A stretch of 64,000 nucleotides of DNA from Hyaloperonospora brassicae (GCA_947650285.1 CANTFL010000435.1:173606-237605); one strand, 5' to 3'; positions 13,802 through 23,555 are shown, counted from the stretch's first letter. Translations and numbers: made by a program. Notes: a model not told the origin generated them from the letters alone.

Positions 13802-14659
13802 TGTGCAGGAGTGGTATTCGCTCTTTGAGGAGTCGATCCCAACTCTCCACTGGAGACCGGACGACCGACTAACGGAGGGAGTACTCCGATTCTGTATTTT
13901 TGATAGTCTTCCTCACCTTGTGTACCCGCCGGTGGGGCGGGTTGCACTCTTTGAGGTGGACTCGAGTCGATGCCAAGCTGAACCTTGGTTGGGATGGTGC
14001 TGTCCGTAAAAACCTTTACACGATAGCGGGTGTACTTGTAAGGTGCAGGATGTGAGTTACCTTGATCTCTACGAGATCGCCTTGTCCAATGTAGATGCTT
14101 GATCCGCGAGCCTTCTGACCACTTGAGCCGTCTCGCGATATTTCACCCTTTGCCTTTACATTTTCGCTGCGTCCGATAGCAGTTGGGGGTTTGTTGAGAG
14201 TCCTTGACCCCTGGCCAAACAATCCAGGGATATCACGTGAGTTAAGTATGCGACTTTCTTTGACGTCGTGTGGCCAATGATCCAAGCCGGAAGAGAAGTC
14301 GACACGTGTAGTTAGAAGCAAATTGAACTCTGTTTAATGCTAACCAATCAAATCCAAAAAAACTAACGCATTGCTAGGCCTATCTGTCACCCAACTTTCG
14401 AATCCGCGCGTCTCCCTCCCAAGAGGTTGCCCCTTGTACCTATGTGGTTTACACGAAGTGTTTTCTCTCTGGAACCTTAGCGTGACCCACACCCGACTTA
14501 CATGCAACAGGTCGAGATCGAGAGATCGGATCGAGATCGATAGCCACCCATTCTCGGCAAAATTCTTCCAATCAGAATCCTTTTTGGACTTAACTGACGC
14601 CTGCGATCTGTTGGCTCTAACGTTTAACGCAACGGTTGATTCTCGTTATCACTTTACCA
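13802..14659 (-). repeat. Element B 5' LTR
   Basis: 858 bp, matching 3985-4842 without a visible difference from 13820 onward. On the minus strand the sequence immediately after the LTR reads TGGTGTGCGTGTCCGG, which has the TGG start of a tRNA primer-binding site. The tRNA it would pair with is not identified. Confidence 0.85.
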
Positions 14660-15958
14660 CACTATTGGAGACGCCACGGCCGCTGCCCGATGCGTCGACG
14701 CGTCAATTAGTCCACCAGGTTACGTCACTAGCCTACTTAGTCGTCGTAGCTATTGATAATGCCGTTGTGCCTCATCGACCAATCGGACTAAGTGGCTCGG
14801 TTGTGGCACGCGCTTGCTCAGCCGAAGCGGAGTAGCGCAGCACGTCGTCGACAAATGGAAACCGCGATCATCGAGTCCATAAATCTGCGAGCTCAACAGA
14901 TGACGAACCAGGTGAAGGCTGCTACTTCGAAGGCGGTTGCATTTAGGACCGCCGAAGTCTTCGAGTCACTAGAGAAGTCGATCTTCATTTTTGAGACTAA
15001 AGCCGCTCGATTATCGGCTCAGCGCGCGGACCGACTTAATTCGGCGGAGGGGACTATTCTGAGCTTGCAAGTGGTCATCTAAGCGCGGGATTGAAAAATC
15101 GCTCGACTTACTAATCGATTCGCCTAGTCTCGATCCCAGCAAGCATCTATCCACAGAATCGTGACGGCGCATTACCGCCAGTTGCAAGAAGTCACAATAT
15201 CCATGTGAATGGCGGTGATCACGCCTTTTGTGCTGCCTGGGCACTCATTGATGACCAGTGCGAGGCTATCGTCGGCCTGCGGAGAAGGCTTCAGCATCAT
15301 CGTATTCCGTGGCCCTTCGAGATCAGTTTCTCCACTGCGACTGCCGATGTCATCAAAGCTGTGGTTTTAAATCCGCGTGAGCTTGAATTCAACTCTCTTT
15401 TGTGTCGTCCCCTCTCTCATTGGTTTCTCGGCTTCATCTCACTTGGCTCGACGGTGAGATTTCAGGTGTTTTCTCTTCGAATATACTCGATCAGATCGTC
15501 GTCGAGTGGTGTTTCGCCAAGCGAAGCCCGTTCTGAGTTGATGGATTCTATTCCTTCTGGCACTCTCAATGTTGTCGCTATCGACCGGCTCGAACATCTC
15601 TTACCTTACGCGGTACTTGCCGTCTACTTATCCTTTGCGTGGCGAGATGTCTATCGAGAGAGCATCGAGTGCACCGTCGGCTACGGTTGCACCAGTCCAG
15701 TCGTCTTTCGCGTCGAGTCAGGTCAACCGTTGTCAACGACGCCTAAACCTTCGCTTACCACTTTATTGTCTGCGATTGATCCATCGACTGAGCCAGTAAG
15801 CGACGATAATGTAAGTCCTTGCGTTTGATTTTGCCTACCTACGTTCGACAATTTTGACGGACTCTCAGGTTCGGCGAAGTGCTAGGAGCTGCCTCTCCCA
15901 GTGGTTTCTCCGAGTGTTCCGGCGGTCGTGAGGTCGCGTTCTCCTCAACATTAAGGTC
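14660..15958 (+). pseudogene. Element A antisense gene, 5' part (decayed)
   Basis: Plus-strand frames follow one another with shifts: 14660-14835, 14792-15082 (a charged, heptad-like segment suggesting coiled coil), 15205-15828 and 15569-15799 (Ser/Pro/Val-rich). They run opposite to element A's pol. The gene is cut at 15963 by element 1 and appears to continue at 23955. A GTAAGT at 15811 and CTCAG ending at 15868 could bound a 58-bp intron, but the frames do not decide it. I do not recognise the protein. The alternative is gag of an unrelated plus-strand element. Confidence 0.45.
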
Positions 15959-15963
15959 GTGTT

Positions 15964-16355
15964 TGTAACGGGGCACACCCTTGCGTAACTTAACGCAAGG
16001 GTTTTGAGTGCCCCGACAGACGTACACGTGGCAAGCGAGGAAGCGTAGGTAGGGTAAAAGTAGAACTGTTATATTAATATAATTAAGTCGTTTAACTACT
16101 GTCTCTTCATTTGACTTAATTCAATTATACTAATATAACTGCATGTATGGTGACGTCTCGTCACCACTCATTGCGCGCGTCTTGCGGCGATTGGTGGGTT
16201 GATATCATCACGATATCAACCAATGAACAGACCCTTTGGTCGACCCTTCAATATCACCACTTTGGTGATATTGTTTTAAAGAATATCCATCTTTATATTC
16301 TTTATTGTCACTTTCCTTAAAGTGACAATTCCATGTAACGGGCTGCCCCGTTACA
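15964..16355 (-). repeat. Element 1 3' LTR
   Basis: 392 bp; the ends form the inverted pair TGTAACGGGGCA...TGCCCCGTTACA. Inside are successive perfect hairpins: arms CCCTTGCGT/ACGCAAGGG, GTTGATATC/GATATCAAC, CAATATCACC/GGTGATATTG and GTCACTTT/AAAGTGAC. It lies beside the polypurine tract. Because the antisense gene begins only 131 bp inside it, this LTR is the natural candidate for an antisense promoter. Confidence 0.95.
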
Positions 16356-16368
16356 TCACCCCCCTTAA
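16356..16368 (-). promoter_or_regulatory. Element 1 polypurine tract
   Basis: On the minus strand the bases directly before the 3' LTR read TTAAGGGGGGTGA. Its position and purine content fit the primer for plus-strand DNA synthesis during reverse transcription. Element 2 has a matching AGAAGGGGGTGA at the same position. Confidence 0.8.
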
Positions 16369-16485
16369 CTGATAGTCACCGTGTGACTATCGAAAACATG
16401 GAGGCCACCCGTTGGCCACCATTGGGACAGGGAGCACTTGTTGGGTCCGTTCCATTCACTTTCCGCTTGACCTCGCATAGTTAAC

Positions 16486-17175
16486 ATGTCTATGCGAGGT
16501 GACTCAAGACCCACACAGCCTGGTGCTGTGCAAGCCTCTGCGGCAGACGCTTCGTCGTCTGCCGCCCCTTCTTCGCCTGCAGCAACAGGTGCTGCAGGTG
16601 CACGCGGTATCACACCGCGTGCGCACGATGACCCTGATGTAGAGGTCATCTACTCTGGCGAGTCAGACGTGTCTGACTCGGGCAATGCTCCAGAGGCGTC
16701 TCGCTCACCGGCGACGCCTCAGTATTCGCCAAGACCACTGCCGAACGAACGGACTCGTGATTTGCATCACAGTCTGTTCGGCAGTGATGATAATGATGAT
16801 CAGGGTGGTGAGTTCTATTCTTCACCACCGCCGGCTCGTGCGTCTTCGCACGAGCGTGATGACGATGGCGCGAGCCGTCGTCAATCTGGGAGCCGTGGTA
16901 CCGACAAGGGTACCACTGTGAAGCGTGATGAGTTGAAGCCGTGGCGTTTGCCCGAACAACTCATCAATAGCCTGTCTCACGAGACAGGCCAACACCATCG
17001 AATACCCTTATTCGATGCAACTGAGCTTCACGGCTTGAGTCCCAGCGCGAAGAACTTTCGCGCTGAAGAAGATTTTATCTCGATGTCTTTCTTAGACATC
17101 GATGGTACAACAGCAACCAAAAGCGTGACAAAACATCGCTTTTGGCTGCGTGGAACGCGTTCGTCCAAAATGTAA
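16486..17175 (+). CDS. Element 1 antisense gene, N-terminal frame
   Basis: An ATG-started frame of 229 residues on the strand opposite to pol. Residues 1-150 are Ser/Ala/Pro- and acidic-rich and look disordered. Residues about 155-215 are more ordered and align loosely in order with the N-terminus of the element 2 antisense protein (shared IP-x-x-x-x-D/A-L pattern, then a F/Y-rich segment). The frame ends just as the conserved W-x-A-F motif appears in the next frame at 17151, so a frameshift, by mutation, recoding or sequencing error, separates two halves of one gene. No sense pol frame overlaps this part, so its openness is not imposed by pol. Function unknown. Confidence 0.6.
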   Translation: MSMRGDSRPTQPGAVQASAADASSSAAPSSPAATGAAGARGITPRAHDDPDVEVIYSGESDVSDSGNAPEASRSPATPQYSPRPLPNERTRDLHHSLFGSDDNDDQGGEFYSSPPPARASSHERDDDGASRRQSGSRGTDKGTTVKRDELKPWRLPEQLINSLSHETGQHHRIPLFDATELHGLSPSAKNFRAEEDFISMSFLDIDGTTATKSVTKHRFWLRGTRSSKM

Positions 17176-18092
17176 AGAATTTTGGACGAGAAGGGTGGCT
17201 CAAGAAACTTGAGGCAACACGCCTCAGGTTCGAACGGCGAACGCCAACCGGTGCTAGGTACCGGTTGCATTGTTTATCGAGTGAGGCAGGCATTCCTTGC
17301 CTCACATGGAGAGACCCTTGTGCGAGTTGTGTTGACAACTCGCAGCGTGCACATAGGGATGTGTACTCCCTAAATTCGCCCTGGGGAAGGGCACACATCT
17401 CGGAGGAGATGCGTGACGCGATTGCAAACTTGCAATCCGTCTACAAGCGCCTAGGGCGCGTGTTTACCGATGGGCCACAGGACTCATCGGATGGGTCTCG
17501 TCATACTGGCGGACGAGACCTTCAACATCCATCAACAGCTGAGAGCGGGGCTCCCAGCTGTTCCAAGAGGGTGGATACCCCCGCCACTGGACGAGGTAGC
17601 TCGTCCTTGATCCTGAATCGTCACGGTGATTCAAGATACGCTCCACTAGAAAGCGTTGACCACCGTGAGCATCCACTAAAGGATGTGTTGGAGGAGGAAA
17701 GACCTCCTCCAGATGATTTGGCTCACCATCTCGACCCTTACGAGATGGATCGCGCAATCGATGAAATGTGCGATGACTTGAAGCACGAGCGCGACCGGCG
17801 CTACGCTTTGACTGATATTGTGCGAAAGAACCACAAGGGTCACGAGGCTGATCGGGCGAAAGACCGCGCCGATTATGCCACAGCGCAGCTTCAGGTCGAG
17901 CGGGATGTCCGCTCCCTATTCGGCGAGCTGGCGACAGCTCGCGGGGAGATATCTCGGTTAAGTTTCGAGGTACCTTATCTGCGCGACCAGACGGATCGTC
18001 TGGAGCGTGAACGCAAGAACTTGATGGATGTTCTTGAACGTGGGGGCTATCTTCATCGGAAGAAGAAGGCTCGTACTGACAGTACGACCTGA
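17100..18092 (+). CDS. Element 1 antisense gene, C-terminal frame (Cys cluster and coiled coil)
   Basis: This frame is open from about 17100; the first Met-like codon at 17142 is TTG, which fits continuation from the upstream frame rather than an independent start. Counting from 17142, it has W4-N-A-F7 and cysteines 44, 53, 60 and 63 (C-x8-C-x6-C-x2-C, a possible metal-binding cluster). A polar linker follows, then a charged helical region at about 195-305 with heptad-like leucines ending in a basic KKKAR tail. The element 2 antisense protein has the same motif with spacing within one residue. From 17464 to 18092 the frame overlaps pol on the other strand, including the chromodomain. A nuclear or nucleic-acid-binding role is possible but only inference. 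Confidence 0.65.
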   Translation, partial: RWYNSNQKRDKTSLLAAWNAFVQNVKNFGREGWLKKLEATRLRFERRTPTGARYRLHCLSSEAGIPCLTWRDPCASCVDNSQRAHRDVYSLNSPWGRAHISEEMRDAIANLQSVYKRLGRVFTDGPQDSSDGSRHTGGRDLQHPSTAESGAPSCSKRVDTPATGRGSSSLILNRHGDSRYAPLESVDHREHPLKDVLEEERPPPDDLAHHLDPYEMDRAIDEMCDDLKHERDRRYALTDIVRKNHKGHEADRAKDRADYATAQLQVERDVRSLFGELATARGEISRLSFEVPYLRDQTDRLERERKNLMDVLERGGYLHRKKKARTDSTT

Positions 18093-18696
18093 GCCTCTCC
18101 ACGTAAAACGTAGGATGCGTGCGCATCTTACGTGGTAATTCGAGTGTGTATGCATTGCCCTTGCGATGCAACACTCGAAATGGCCTAATGTACTTCGGCA
18201 GTAGTTTACTACTGCCGACACTAGTGACTGCATGTCCAGGTAAGTTTACCGTAGACAGTAGTACTAGGTAATTAACTTTAAATGAAAGAGCATTTGCTCT
18301 TCCATTCTTGTCTGCGTTCCGTTTCTGACGGTCCACCGCATTTGCGATGGAGTCCTGAACGAAACGGACTACCGCTTCTCGACTCAGCAGGAAGTTCTCT
18401 GCTGACTCCTTGTTTTGTCTGGCAGTGCGCTTCGTGCGCACTGCTAAGAGATTGCTCTCTTCTTCAGCGAGGTTGTCTTCTTCCTCGCTGGAATAATCGT
18501 TGACGATGCTGAATATACCAGCATCGTCATCATCATCCGAGTCAGTAATAGCGTCGACGCTATTATTGAGGTGATCTTCTTCATCGATGTCGACTTGATC
18601 GACATCGGCATCATACGTGACGACGTTTGCGTCGACACGTGATGAGCAAGAGCCAAAACGGTTTTTGCTCGAGCGAGTCCCTCCCCCCTTATCCAA
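17464..18696 (-). CDS. Element 1 integrase C-terminus with chromodomain
   Basis: A frame of about 410 residues with no ATG at its start (TTG), shifted relative to the RT-integrase frame it overlaps at 18444-18696; a frameshift near 18.7 kb separates two parts of one polyprotein. It contains an acidic stretch, a segment typical of the integrase tail ([20 protein letters not shown], then HPTFYVERL), a proline-rich linker and a chromodomain at residues about 341-405 ([28 protein letters not shown]). Chromodomains of this kind bind modified histones and steer integration. About 630 bp at its end is also open on the other strand. Confidence 0.85.
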   Translation of the reverse strand: MDKGGGTRSSKNRFGSCSSRVDANVVTYDADVDQVDIDEEDHLNNSVDAITDSDDDDDAGIFSIVNDYSSEEEDNLAEEESNLLAVRTKRTARQNKESAENFLLSREAVVRFVQDSIANAVDRQKRNADKNGRANALSFKVNYLVLLSTVNLPGHAVTSVGSSKLLPKYIRPFRVLHRKGNAYTLELPRKMRTHPTFYVERLRSYCQYEPSSSDEDSPHVQEHPSSSCVHAPDDPSGRADKVPRNLTEISPRELSPARRIGSGHPARPEAALWHNRRGLSPDQPRDPCGSFAQYQSKRSAGRARASSHRTFHRLRDPSRKGRDGEPNHLEEVFPPPTHPLVDAHGGQRFLVERILNHRDDSGSRTSYLVQWRGYPPSWNSWEPRSQLLMDVEGLVRQYDETHPMSPVAHR

Positions 18697-21167
18697 GAGT
18701 TACACTCTATAAGGGTGGGCACTCGTGGATGGCGTAGGCCATTCACGTAAAACGGTGTGTGCTGTGTTGAAGCATGCACCGAATTATTGATGGCGAATTC
18801 CACCATGGGTAGGAATTCGCTCCAACTCGGAAACGAGTGGACATATCCTCGAAGAATCTCTTCGAGGACACGGTTCGCACGTTCCGTCTGACCATCTGTT
18901 TCTGGATGGTCAGAAGTGGACATCTTCAATCGTGTTCCGAGAGTACGGAACACGGTTTGCCAAAATTCCGCCGTGAACCGAGGGTCACGGTCGGATACGA
19001 GTTCACGGGGTAACCCGTGGAGTCTAAAGACCGTGTCTAGAAAGACACGAGCACAACCTTGAGCCTTGATTGACTCAGGGACAGCAGCAAGATGGACCAT
19101 CTTGCTGAATCGGTCTACAAACACAAGAATACCATTATTCTTGTGAGCGTCTTCGGGAAACCCGAAGACGAAGTCCATTGAAACGGACTGCCAGCACTCT
19201 GTCGGAACAGGCAGAGGCTGCAATGGCGCACGGGATGAAGGACTAGGCTTCACCCGTTGACAAACTTCGCAAGCACTTATGTACTTGCGAACAAACTGAT
19301 ACTGGCGGGGCCAGTAAAAGTCACGACTTACCGTGAGGTAAGTCTTTTCCCTTCCACGATGGCCGCTTCTTGGGGCATCGTGACACTCATACATGATGCG
19401 CAAACGCAAATCATGATGAGCGGGTACGACGACACGAGGCGTGTCGTCGGCAACAGCTGTATAGTACAGCAATCCGTTGCGTGTACTATACCGATCCGAT
19501 GAGGATCGGTACAAAGCCGGTAAATCCCTCATGGATTTACTGGATGGATTCACCAGATGATCCATCAATCGCAGAAGATCCTTATCTTCCGCGTATGCCT
19601 TTCGTACGTCGTCAAGTAAACTTGACGACGGGACACTGACTGACAGTGTCGCAACAGTGGGCTTATCCTCACTGTTGGATTGTGCGTCCGACTCGAAATC
19701 GGGCCGGCGCGAAAGAGCATCAGCGACGACATTGAGTCGTCCCGGTTTATACTCCACGGAGAAGTTATACTCCGCGAAGAAAGACAGCCACCTCGCCATT
19801 CTTTGCGAGAGGTGTGGGCTGTTTACGGCCGTGCGTAATGACGCATGGTCCGTGTAGACGACAAACGGTCTATCTCCCAAGAGATAGACGCGAAACTTAG
19901 CCAGTGCGTATTTCATGGCAAGGAGTTCCTTGTCATGCACTGGGTAATTACGCTCAGCTGCTTGCAGCTGACGCGACTGATAACAGATGACGCGCTCCGC
20001 GCCATCTGCATCGAACTGCATTAACGCACAGCCGATTGCGAAATCGCTGGCGTCACAGACCACATGAAATGGTCTGTCCTGATCTGCGATCGCCAAGATC
20101 GGCGATTGCATCAAGCTTTGCTTGATACCTTCGAAGGAACGCTGACAGTCAGCGTTCCATGACCACTTGACATCTTTTTTGAGCAAGCAAGAAAGATGAA
20201 CAGTCATCTCGGCGTAGTTGCGCGAGTACTTGTGCAAGTACGCCGCTAGACCAAGGAACTTCCTTAGTACCTTGACATCGACTGGCACTGGCCAGTCGGT
20301 GATCGCCTTGATCCTTTCGGGATCAGGGCGTACGCCGTGTTTACCCACGATGCACCCAAGAAGTGGTATTTCGATAGCCGCGAATATAAACTTCTTGAGG
20401 TTTGCGTACAACTTATGCTTACGCATAAGTTGAAGGACTTGACAAACGTGAGTTCTGTGAACTTCAACGTCCGTCTTTCCGGCCATAGCCCGACTATGGA
20501 CGAACACATCGTCAAAGTAACTCGGTGCGAAGTCTCGCATCGGTCTCAACAGATTTGTAACACATCTGTTGAATGTTGCAGGGTCATTACTCAGCCCCTG
20601 TGGCATCACTAGCCACTCCCACAGCATACCGCTGGGGGTGCTCACTGCCGTGTACGGGATGTCCCGTTCACGCATGAGGATCTGATAGAACCCATCCATC
20701 AGATCCATGGACGAAAAGATGGTACTCTTTGACATACCATCTATGATTACGTCCTTCCTCGGTATCGGCGTCTGAGCCGGTACCGTTGCAGCGTTCAACC
20801 TGTTGAACGCGTGCACTATCCGCCATCCTCCTGTGGCCTTTCGCACACAGAAGGTCGGAGAGCTGTGAGGGGATGTTGATTCCCTCACATGGCCCGCTGC
20901 TAAGCGATCGGCAAAGAACTTGTCGATCGCTAGTACTTGTTCACGAGGCAGTGGCCACTGCTTCATGACACAGTATTTCGAGCCCAGTTTGAGCTCGATC
21001 TCGTGTCGAGTGCCTTTGTCCTTAGGAAACTCGCAAGGTACGGATTCAGGGAACACATCCCTGAATTCGATCAAATCCTTATACAAAGGATTTGCCTGAA
21101 GTGACTCCCAGGATTGGGACGCGTATCGCTCAATCCGAGTCTTCTCATCGAGGACACTTTCGTCCAT
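18444..21167 (-). CDS. Element 1 Pol: reverse transcriptase, RNase H, integrase
   Basis: 907 residues from ATG. RT motif A is FSSMDLMDGF (151-160) and the catalytic motif is YFDD (217-220). RNase H has D372, E414, D440 and D484. Integrase has an H-H-C-C zinc domain (H596, H603, C633, C636) and a catalytic triad D665, D726, E762 with exact D-x35-E spacing. All catalytic residues are present. The last 85 residues or so are out of frame with the true protein, which continues in the 17464-18696 frame. The enzyme copies element RNA into DNA and inserts it. Together with the LTR identity, this shows a recently active family. Confidence 0.9.
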   Translation of the reverse strand: MDESVLDEKTRIERYASQSWESLQANPLYKDLIEFRDVFPESVPCEFPKDKGTRHEIELKLGSKYCVMKQWPLPREQVLAIDKFFADRLAAGHVRESTSPHSSPTFCVRKATGGWRIVHAFNRLNAATVPAQTPIPRKDVIIDGMSKSTIFSSMDLMDGFYQILMRERDIPYTAVSTPSGMLWEWLVMPQGLSNDPATFNRCVTNLLRPMRDFAPSYFDDVFVHSRAMAGKTDVEVHRTHVCQVLQLMRKHKLYANLKKFIFAAIEIPLLGCIVGKHGVRPDPERIKAITDWPVPVDVKVLRKFLGLAAYLHKYSRNYAEMTVHLSCLLKKDVKWSWNADCQRSFEGIKQSLMQSPILAIADQDRPFHVVCDASDFAIGCALMQFDADGAERVICYQSRQLQAAERNYPVHDKELLAMKYALAKFRVYLLGDRPFVVYTDHASLRTAVNSPHLSQRMARWLSFFAEYNFSVEYKPGRLNVVADALSRRPDFESDAQSNSEDKPTVATLSVSVPSSSLLDDVRKAYAEDKDLLRLMDHLVNPSSKSMRDLPALYRSSSDRYSTRNGLLYYTAVADDTPRVVVPAHHDLRLRIMYECHDAPRSGHRGREKTYLTVSRDFYWPRQYQFVRKYISACEVCQRVKPSPSSRAPLQPLPVPTECWQSVSMDFVFGFPEDAHKNNGILVFVDRFSKMVHLAAVPESIKAQGCARVFLDTVFRLHGLPRELVSDRDPRFTAEFWQTVFRTLGTRLKMSTSDHPETDGQTERANRVLEEILRGYVHSFPSWSEFLPMVEFAINNSVHASTQHTPFYVNGLRHPRVPTLIECNSWIRGEGLARAKTVLALAHHVSTQTSSRMMPMSIKSTSMKKITSIIASTLLLTRMMMTMLVYSASSTIIPARKKTTSLKKRAIS

Positions 21168-21911
21168 CGATGAACTGCCTCAACCCTCTCGGTCTCAGTA
21201 AACACCGTTGCCGATCGAATATCGGTAACATACTCGTCCTCCGCGACGAGTACTGCAGATCTGCTTGACTTTGCCACTACGCAGATCACGCAAGAACCGT
21301 TTCGGTTCTAGCGTTGACAACTGAGTTATCTCCGAAGTCAACTTCGGAGGCACAATCAGATCAAGCGTATAAGCGCCTACGCTTGATCCGTCATTAACCA
21401 AGACGTTCAACGTCTCGGTTTCTTCCTGGGAACTTGCTTCCACAGGTTGCTGAAGACTTAATCCTTCAGCAAGTGACTCTTGAGGAATTCCTTCCTCAAG
21501 TACGTGGGGACTTATTCCCTCTACGTCTTCTGACTGTGGCTGTGCAACCACAGTCAGGGACCGATCCTCTACGGTCGACTCTCGAGTCGACCTAGGATAT
21601 CCGTGTTGCCACTTTTGGGCAACCGGTTTACTCTTGCTGGGATGTCGCCCGCTAGGCGTACATCCACGTCCCAGTCCACTCGACTTCTTCGAGTGGTGGA
21701 CCTTCGGCGCAGCCTATACTTCTGTACAGCCGCCGGGAGCTTGCTCCACAGTGATATGATCAATTACACTGTGATATTGTGCAGTCGTGCTAACAACCGT
21801 ACCGCAAGTGAGGCCATCGCACTCACTCGCAGAACATCCACACGCTTGTGGACGCTCCAAGATGTTCATCAGATGGCCATCTGATGAACAAGTGGCAGGC
21901 ATATTCACGGA
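21168..21911 (-). pseudogene. Element 1 linker between protease and RT (broken)
   Basis: Short minus-strand frames (21714-21908, 21569-21763, 21195-21551, 21071-21289) overlap in different frames where one continuous protease-RT linker would be expected. One piece contains a segment VNDGSSVGAYTLDLIVPPKL, plausible for the N-terminus of RT in this lineage. At least two frame changes are needed to join protease to RT. Confidence 0.6.
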
Positions 21912-22307
21912 TCAATGCTGCCAGCTCACCCTTGGCTCGTACTTTCTGAGCCAAGGTAATCCCAGAGTAACATCAAATTTGTCATCCAGATCCAGTACGA
22001 TGAAGTCATCATCGTACTGTTCGCCCTCTAACGTGTAGTGGATTCCTACTAAACGTTTCTTAACGGTAATCGATGCGCCTGTTGCAAGGCGCACCGTCAT
22101 CCTCGTGAGGGGAATGTCGCGCTCAACGAACTTGAGCCTACGACCCTCTAGTGACTGGCGACGAACAAAGTTGTTCGACGCCCCACAGTCTACTAGGGCA
22201 CGAAGCGACAAATCATTTGCCGCTTCCAACTTCAAGGTGATGAGCGAAACGTCATCACCAGGTGCAGAGACACACAATGATTGTGTATCTGGAGCAACTT
22301 TCGTCAA
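21912..22307 (-). CDS. Element 1 aspartic protease
   Basis: 131 residues. The active-site segment is LRALVDCGASNNFVRR (D-C-G-A in place of the commoner D-S/T-G-A), and the domain ends with VTLGLPWLRKYEP, the usual LGMPWL-type closing motif of retropepsins in Gypsy elements. It lies between the zinc knuckle and RT as expected. Frame changes separate it from both neighbours. Confidence 0.8.
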   Translation of the reverse strand: MTKVAPDTQSLCVSAPGDDVSLITLKLEAANDLSLRALVDCGASNNFVRRQSLEGRRLKFVERDIPLTRMTVRLATGASITVKKRLVGIHYTLEGEQYDDDFIVLDLDDKFDVTLGLPWLRKYEPRVSWQH

Positions 22308-22357
22308 GAGATTTGCAAATTCTCTTGAGGTTGCTGGATCAGTAGAGCGCTCCGCCC

Positions 22358-22660
22358 CTACTGACCCCGACCATTTTTTGATGGTCCGTTTCGCTGTTGC
22401 GGCTTCGCAACAGCGCTGGACCCACGCCCATTGCCCTTTCTGGCAAATGGTCGTTCCTTTTGCTCAGTACTGCTTGGTACTGGGCGTGGTGCACTACACT
22501 CATGTGCAAAGTGCCCTAACTTCTGACAGCGATTGCACCTCTGATATCGCTTGTTGTTTGAAGAGCGAGGTCTCTCACTCTCAACATAACAGAGGTCCAT
22601 TGGTTCTGGACCTCCGATCTCTTGTCGTCTTCGGTGGACGATAACAGTTTGAGCTAGCAT
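22358..22660 (-). CDS. Element 1 Gag C-terminus with zinc knuckle
   Basis: A frame of about 100 residues with C-N-R-C-Q-K-L-G-H-F-A-H-E-C, a perfect C-x2-C-x4-H-x4-C knuckle that would bind element RNA. It overlaps the end of the gag frame (22581-22660) in a different frame, placing a frameshift near 22.63 kb. Upstream residues EPMDLCYVE are typical of the spacer before the knuckle. Confidence 0.8.
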   Translation of the reverse strand: MLAQTVIVHRRRQEIGGPEPMDLCYVESERPRSSNNKRYQRCNRCQKLGHFAHECSAPRPVPSSTEQKERPFARKGNGRGSSAVAKPQQRNGPSKNGRGQ

Positions 22661-23513
22661 GAGCCTGTCTCATGCTTAAGTCTTCCTGTTCCGCGGCTGA
22701 TATCGCTTCTTCAAGCGTATTCAGCTCAAGGCGGAACAGGTGGCTCCTGACGGGCCCTTCTGCGAACCCTTGCATGAACACCGTAATCAACGTGTGTTCA
22801 TGGACTGGGTTAGCAGTTATACTGCTCGCAAGGAGTCGTATATGTTGTGCGTAAGCGTGCACATCACGCTTACCCTGCTTGAGTTTCAGGAGCTCTGAAC
22901 GAGCTCTGAACTCAGCCCGTGGCGGCTCAAACGTTTGTCTGAGCCGGGACTTGAAGTCATCTAGCGACCTAAACACATTTAAGTCGCTACTCTCGAGCCT
23001 TAAGGCCCAAGTTTTGGCACGCCCTGCCAAGTGGGTCTGAGCAAATGTGAGTTTCATTTGCTCATCTTCGACGCGACGAGCCCCTACGGCTCTGTCGAGT
23101 TCGACAAACCACAGTAACAGGGAGTCCTCCGGGGCTCCACTGTACTTGGAGATGTCAACCTTCATGACCTCGGGACGACGCGCATGTGCCGTCCCGCCCA
23201 CAGCAGCATGGAATTGCTGCTGTCTCAACAGCTCCGTCTGTTGAGCACCGAGTTCTCTCAACTGCTCGGCCTGTTGAGAGCCTTGCTGGTGAAGCAAGGC
23301 TACTTTCTCCCTTTCGGCGACAAGTTCATTTTGGATGAACTTGGCTATAGCGGCATGTTGTTGGTCTCTGTCTAGAGACTCCAACATGGCACTAATGGCG
23401 AACTCGCCTACGGTAGAACTCATTCGTTCTACCGCACTCCATTCGATGTCACTCAAATGGGTAAACCCTTCACGCGTGGCGTGAAGGGTCTCTTCATCAT
23501 CCAACATGTTCAT
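22581..23513 (-). CDS. Element 1 Gag (capsid)
   Basis: 310 residues from an ATG 44 bp inside the 5' LTR. A Gln-rich helical segment (about 60-105) precedes a retrotransposon gag domain: the segment LLLWFVELDRAV, then LAGRAKTWALRL, then a SLDDFKSRLRQTFEPP motif, then LKQGKRDVHAYAQHIRLLA. These are the usual landmarks of Ty3/Gypsy capsid proteins. The final 30 residues run out of frame; the true continuation is the zinc-knuckle frame at 22358-22660. Confidence 0.9.
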   Translation of the reverse strand: MNMLDDEETLHATREGFTHLSDIEWSAVERMSSTVGEFAISAMLESLDRDQQHAAIAKFIQNELVAEREKVALLHQQGSQQAEQLRELGAQQTELLRQQQFHAAVGGTAHARRPEVMKVDISKYSGAPEDSLLLWFVELDRAVGARRVEDEQMKLTFAQTHLAGRAKTWALRLESSDLNVFRSLDDFKSRLRQTFEPPRAEFRARSELLKLKQGKRDVHAYAQHIRLLASSITANPVHEHTLITVFMQGFAEGPVRSHLFRLELNTLEEAISAAEQEDLSMRQAHASSNCYRPPKTTRDRRSRTNGPLLC

Positions 23514-23540
23514 GTTGGATGTTGTGGTCCTTGGAAGGAC

Positions 23541-23555
23541 AACGAAGTGCTACCA
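23541..23555 (-). promoter_or_regulatory. Element 1 primer-binding site
   Basis: On the minus strand, two bases after the 5' LTR, the sequence reads TGGTAGCACTTCGTT. It starts with TGG as required to pair with a tRNA 3' CCA end. The matching tRNA would end ...AACGAAGTGCTACCA; I cannot name it from the window. Confidence 0.65.

Larger units (their letters stand above)
3985..14659 (-). mobile_element. Element B: decayed Ty3/Gypsy retrotransposon with near-identical LTRs
   Basis: Direct repeats of 858 bp (3985-4842 and 13802-14659) flank minus-strand pieces in the order gag, zinc knuckle, protease, RT, RNase H, integrase. Every domain is recognisable but broken by stops and frameshifts. The integrase C-terminus has no visible chromodomain, unlike elements 1 and 2, so B belongs with A in a different Gypsy lineage. 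No clean 5-bp target duplication is visible; the flanks share only a CACAC-like string. A further partial LTR of this family lies at 59469-59645. Confidence 0.8.

Noticed and set aside
15811..15868. Possible 58-bp intron (GTAAGT...CTCAG) in the element A antisense gene
   Set aside because: Length and ends fit an oomycete intron, but joining the flanks does not restore a clearly better frame, so it is mentioned only as a possibility.
20337..20612. Plus-strand frames inside the element 1 pol region
   Set aside because: Short shadows of the RT-coding strand, not continuous with the antisense gene and without motifs.
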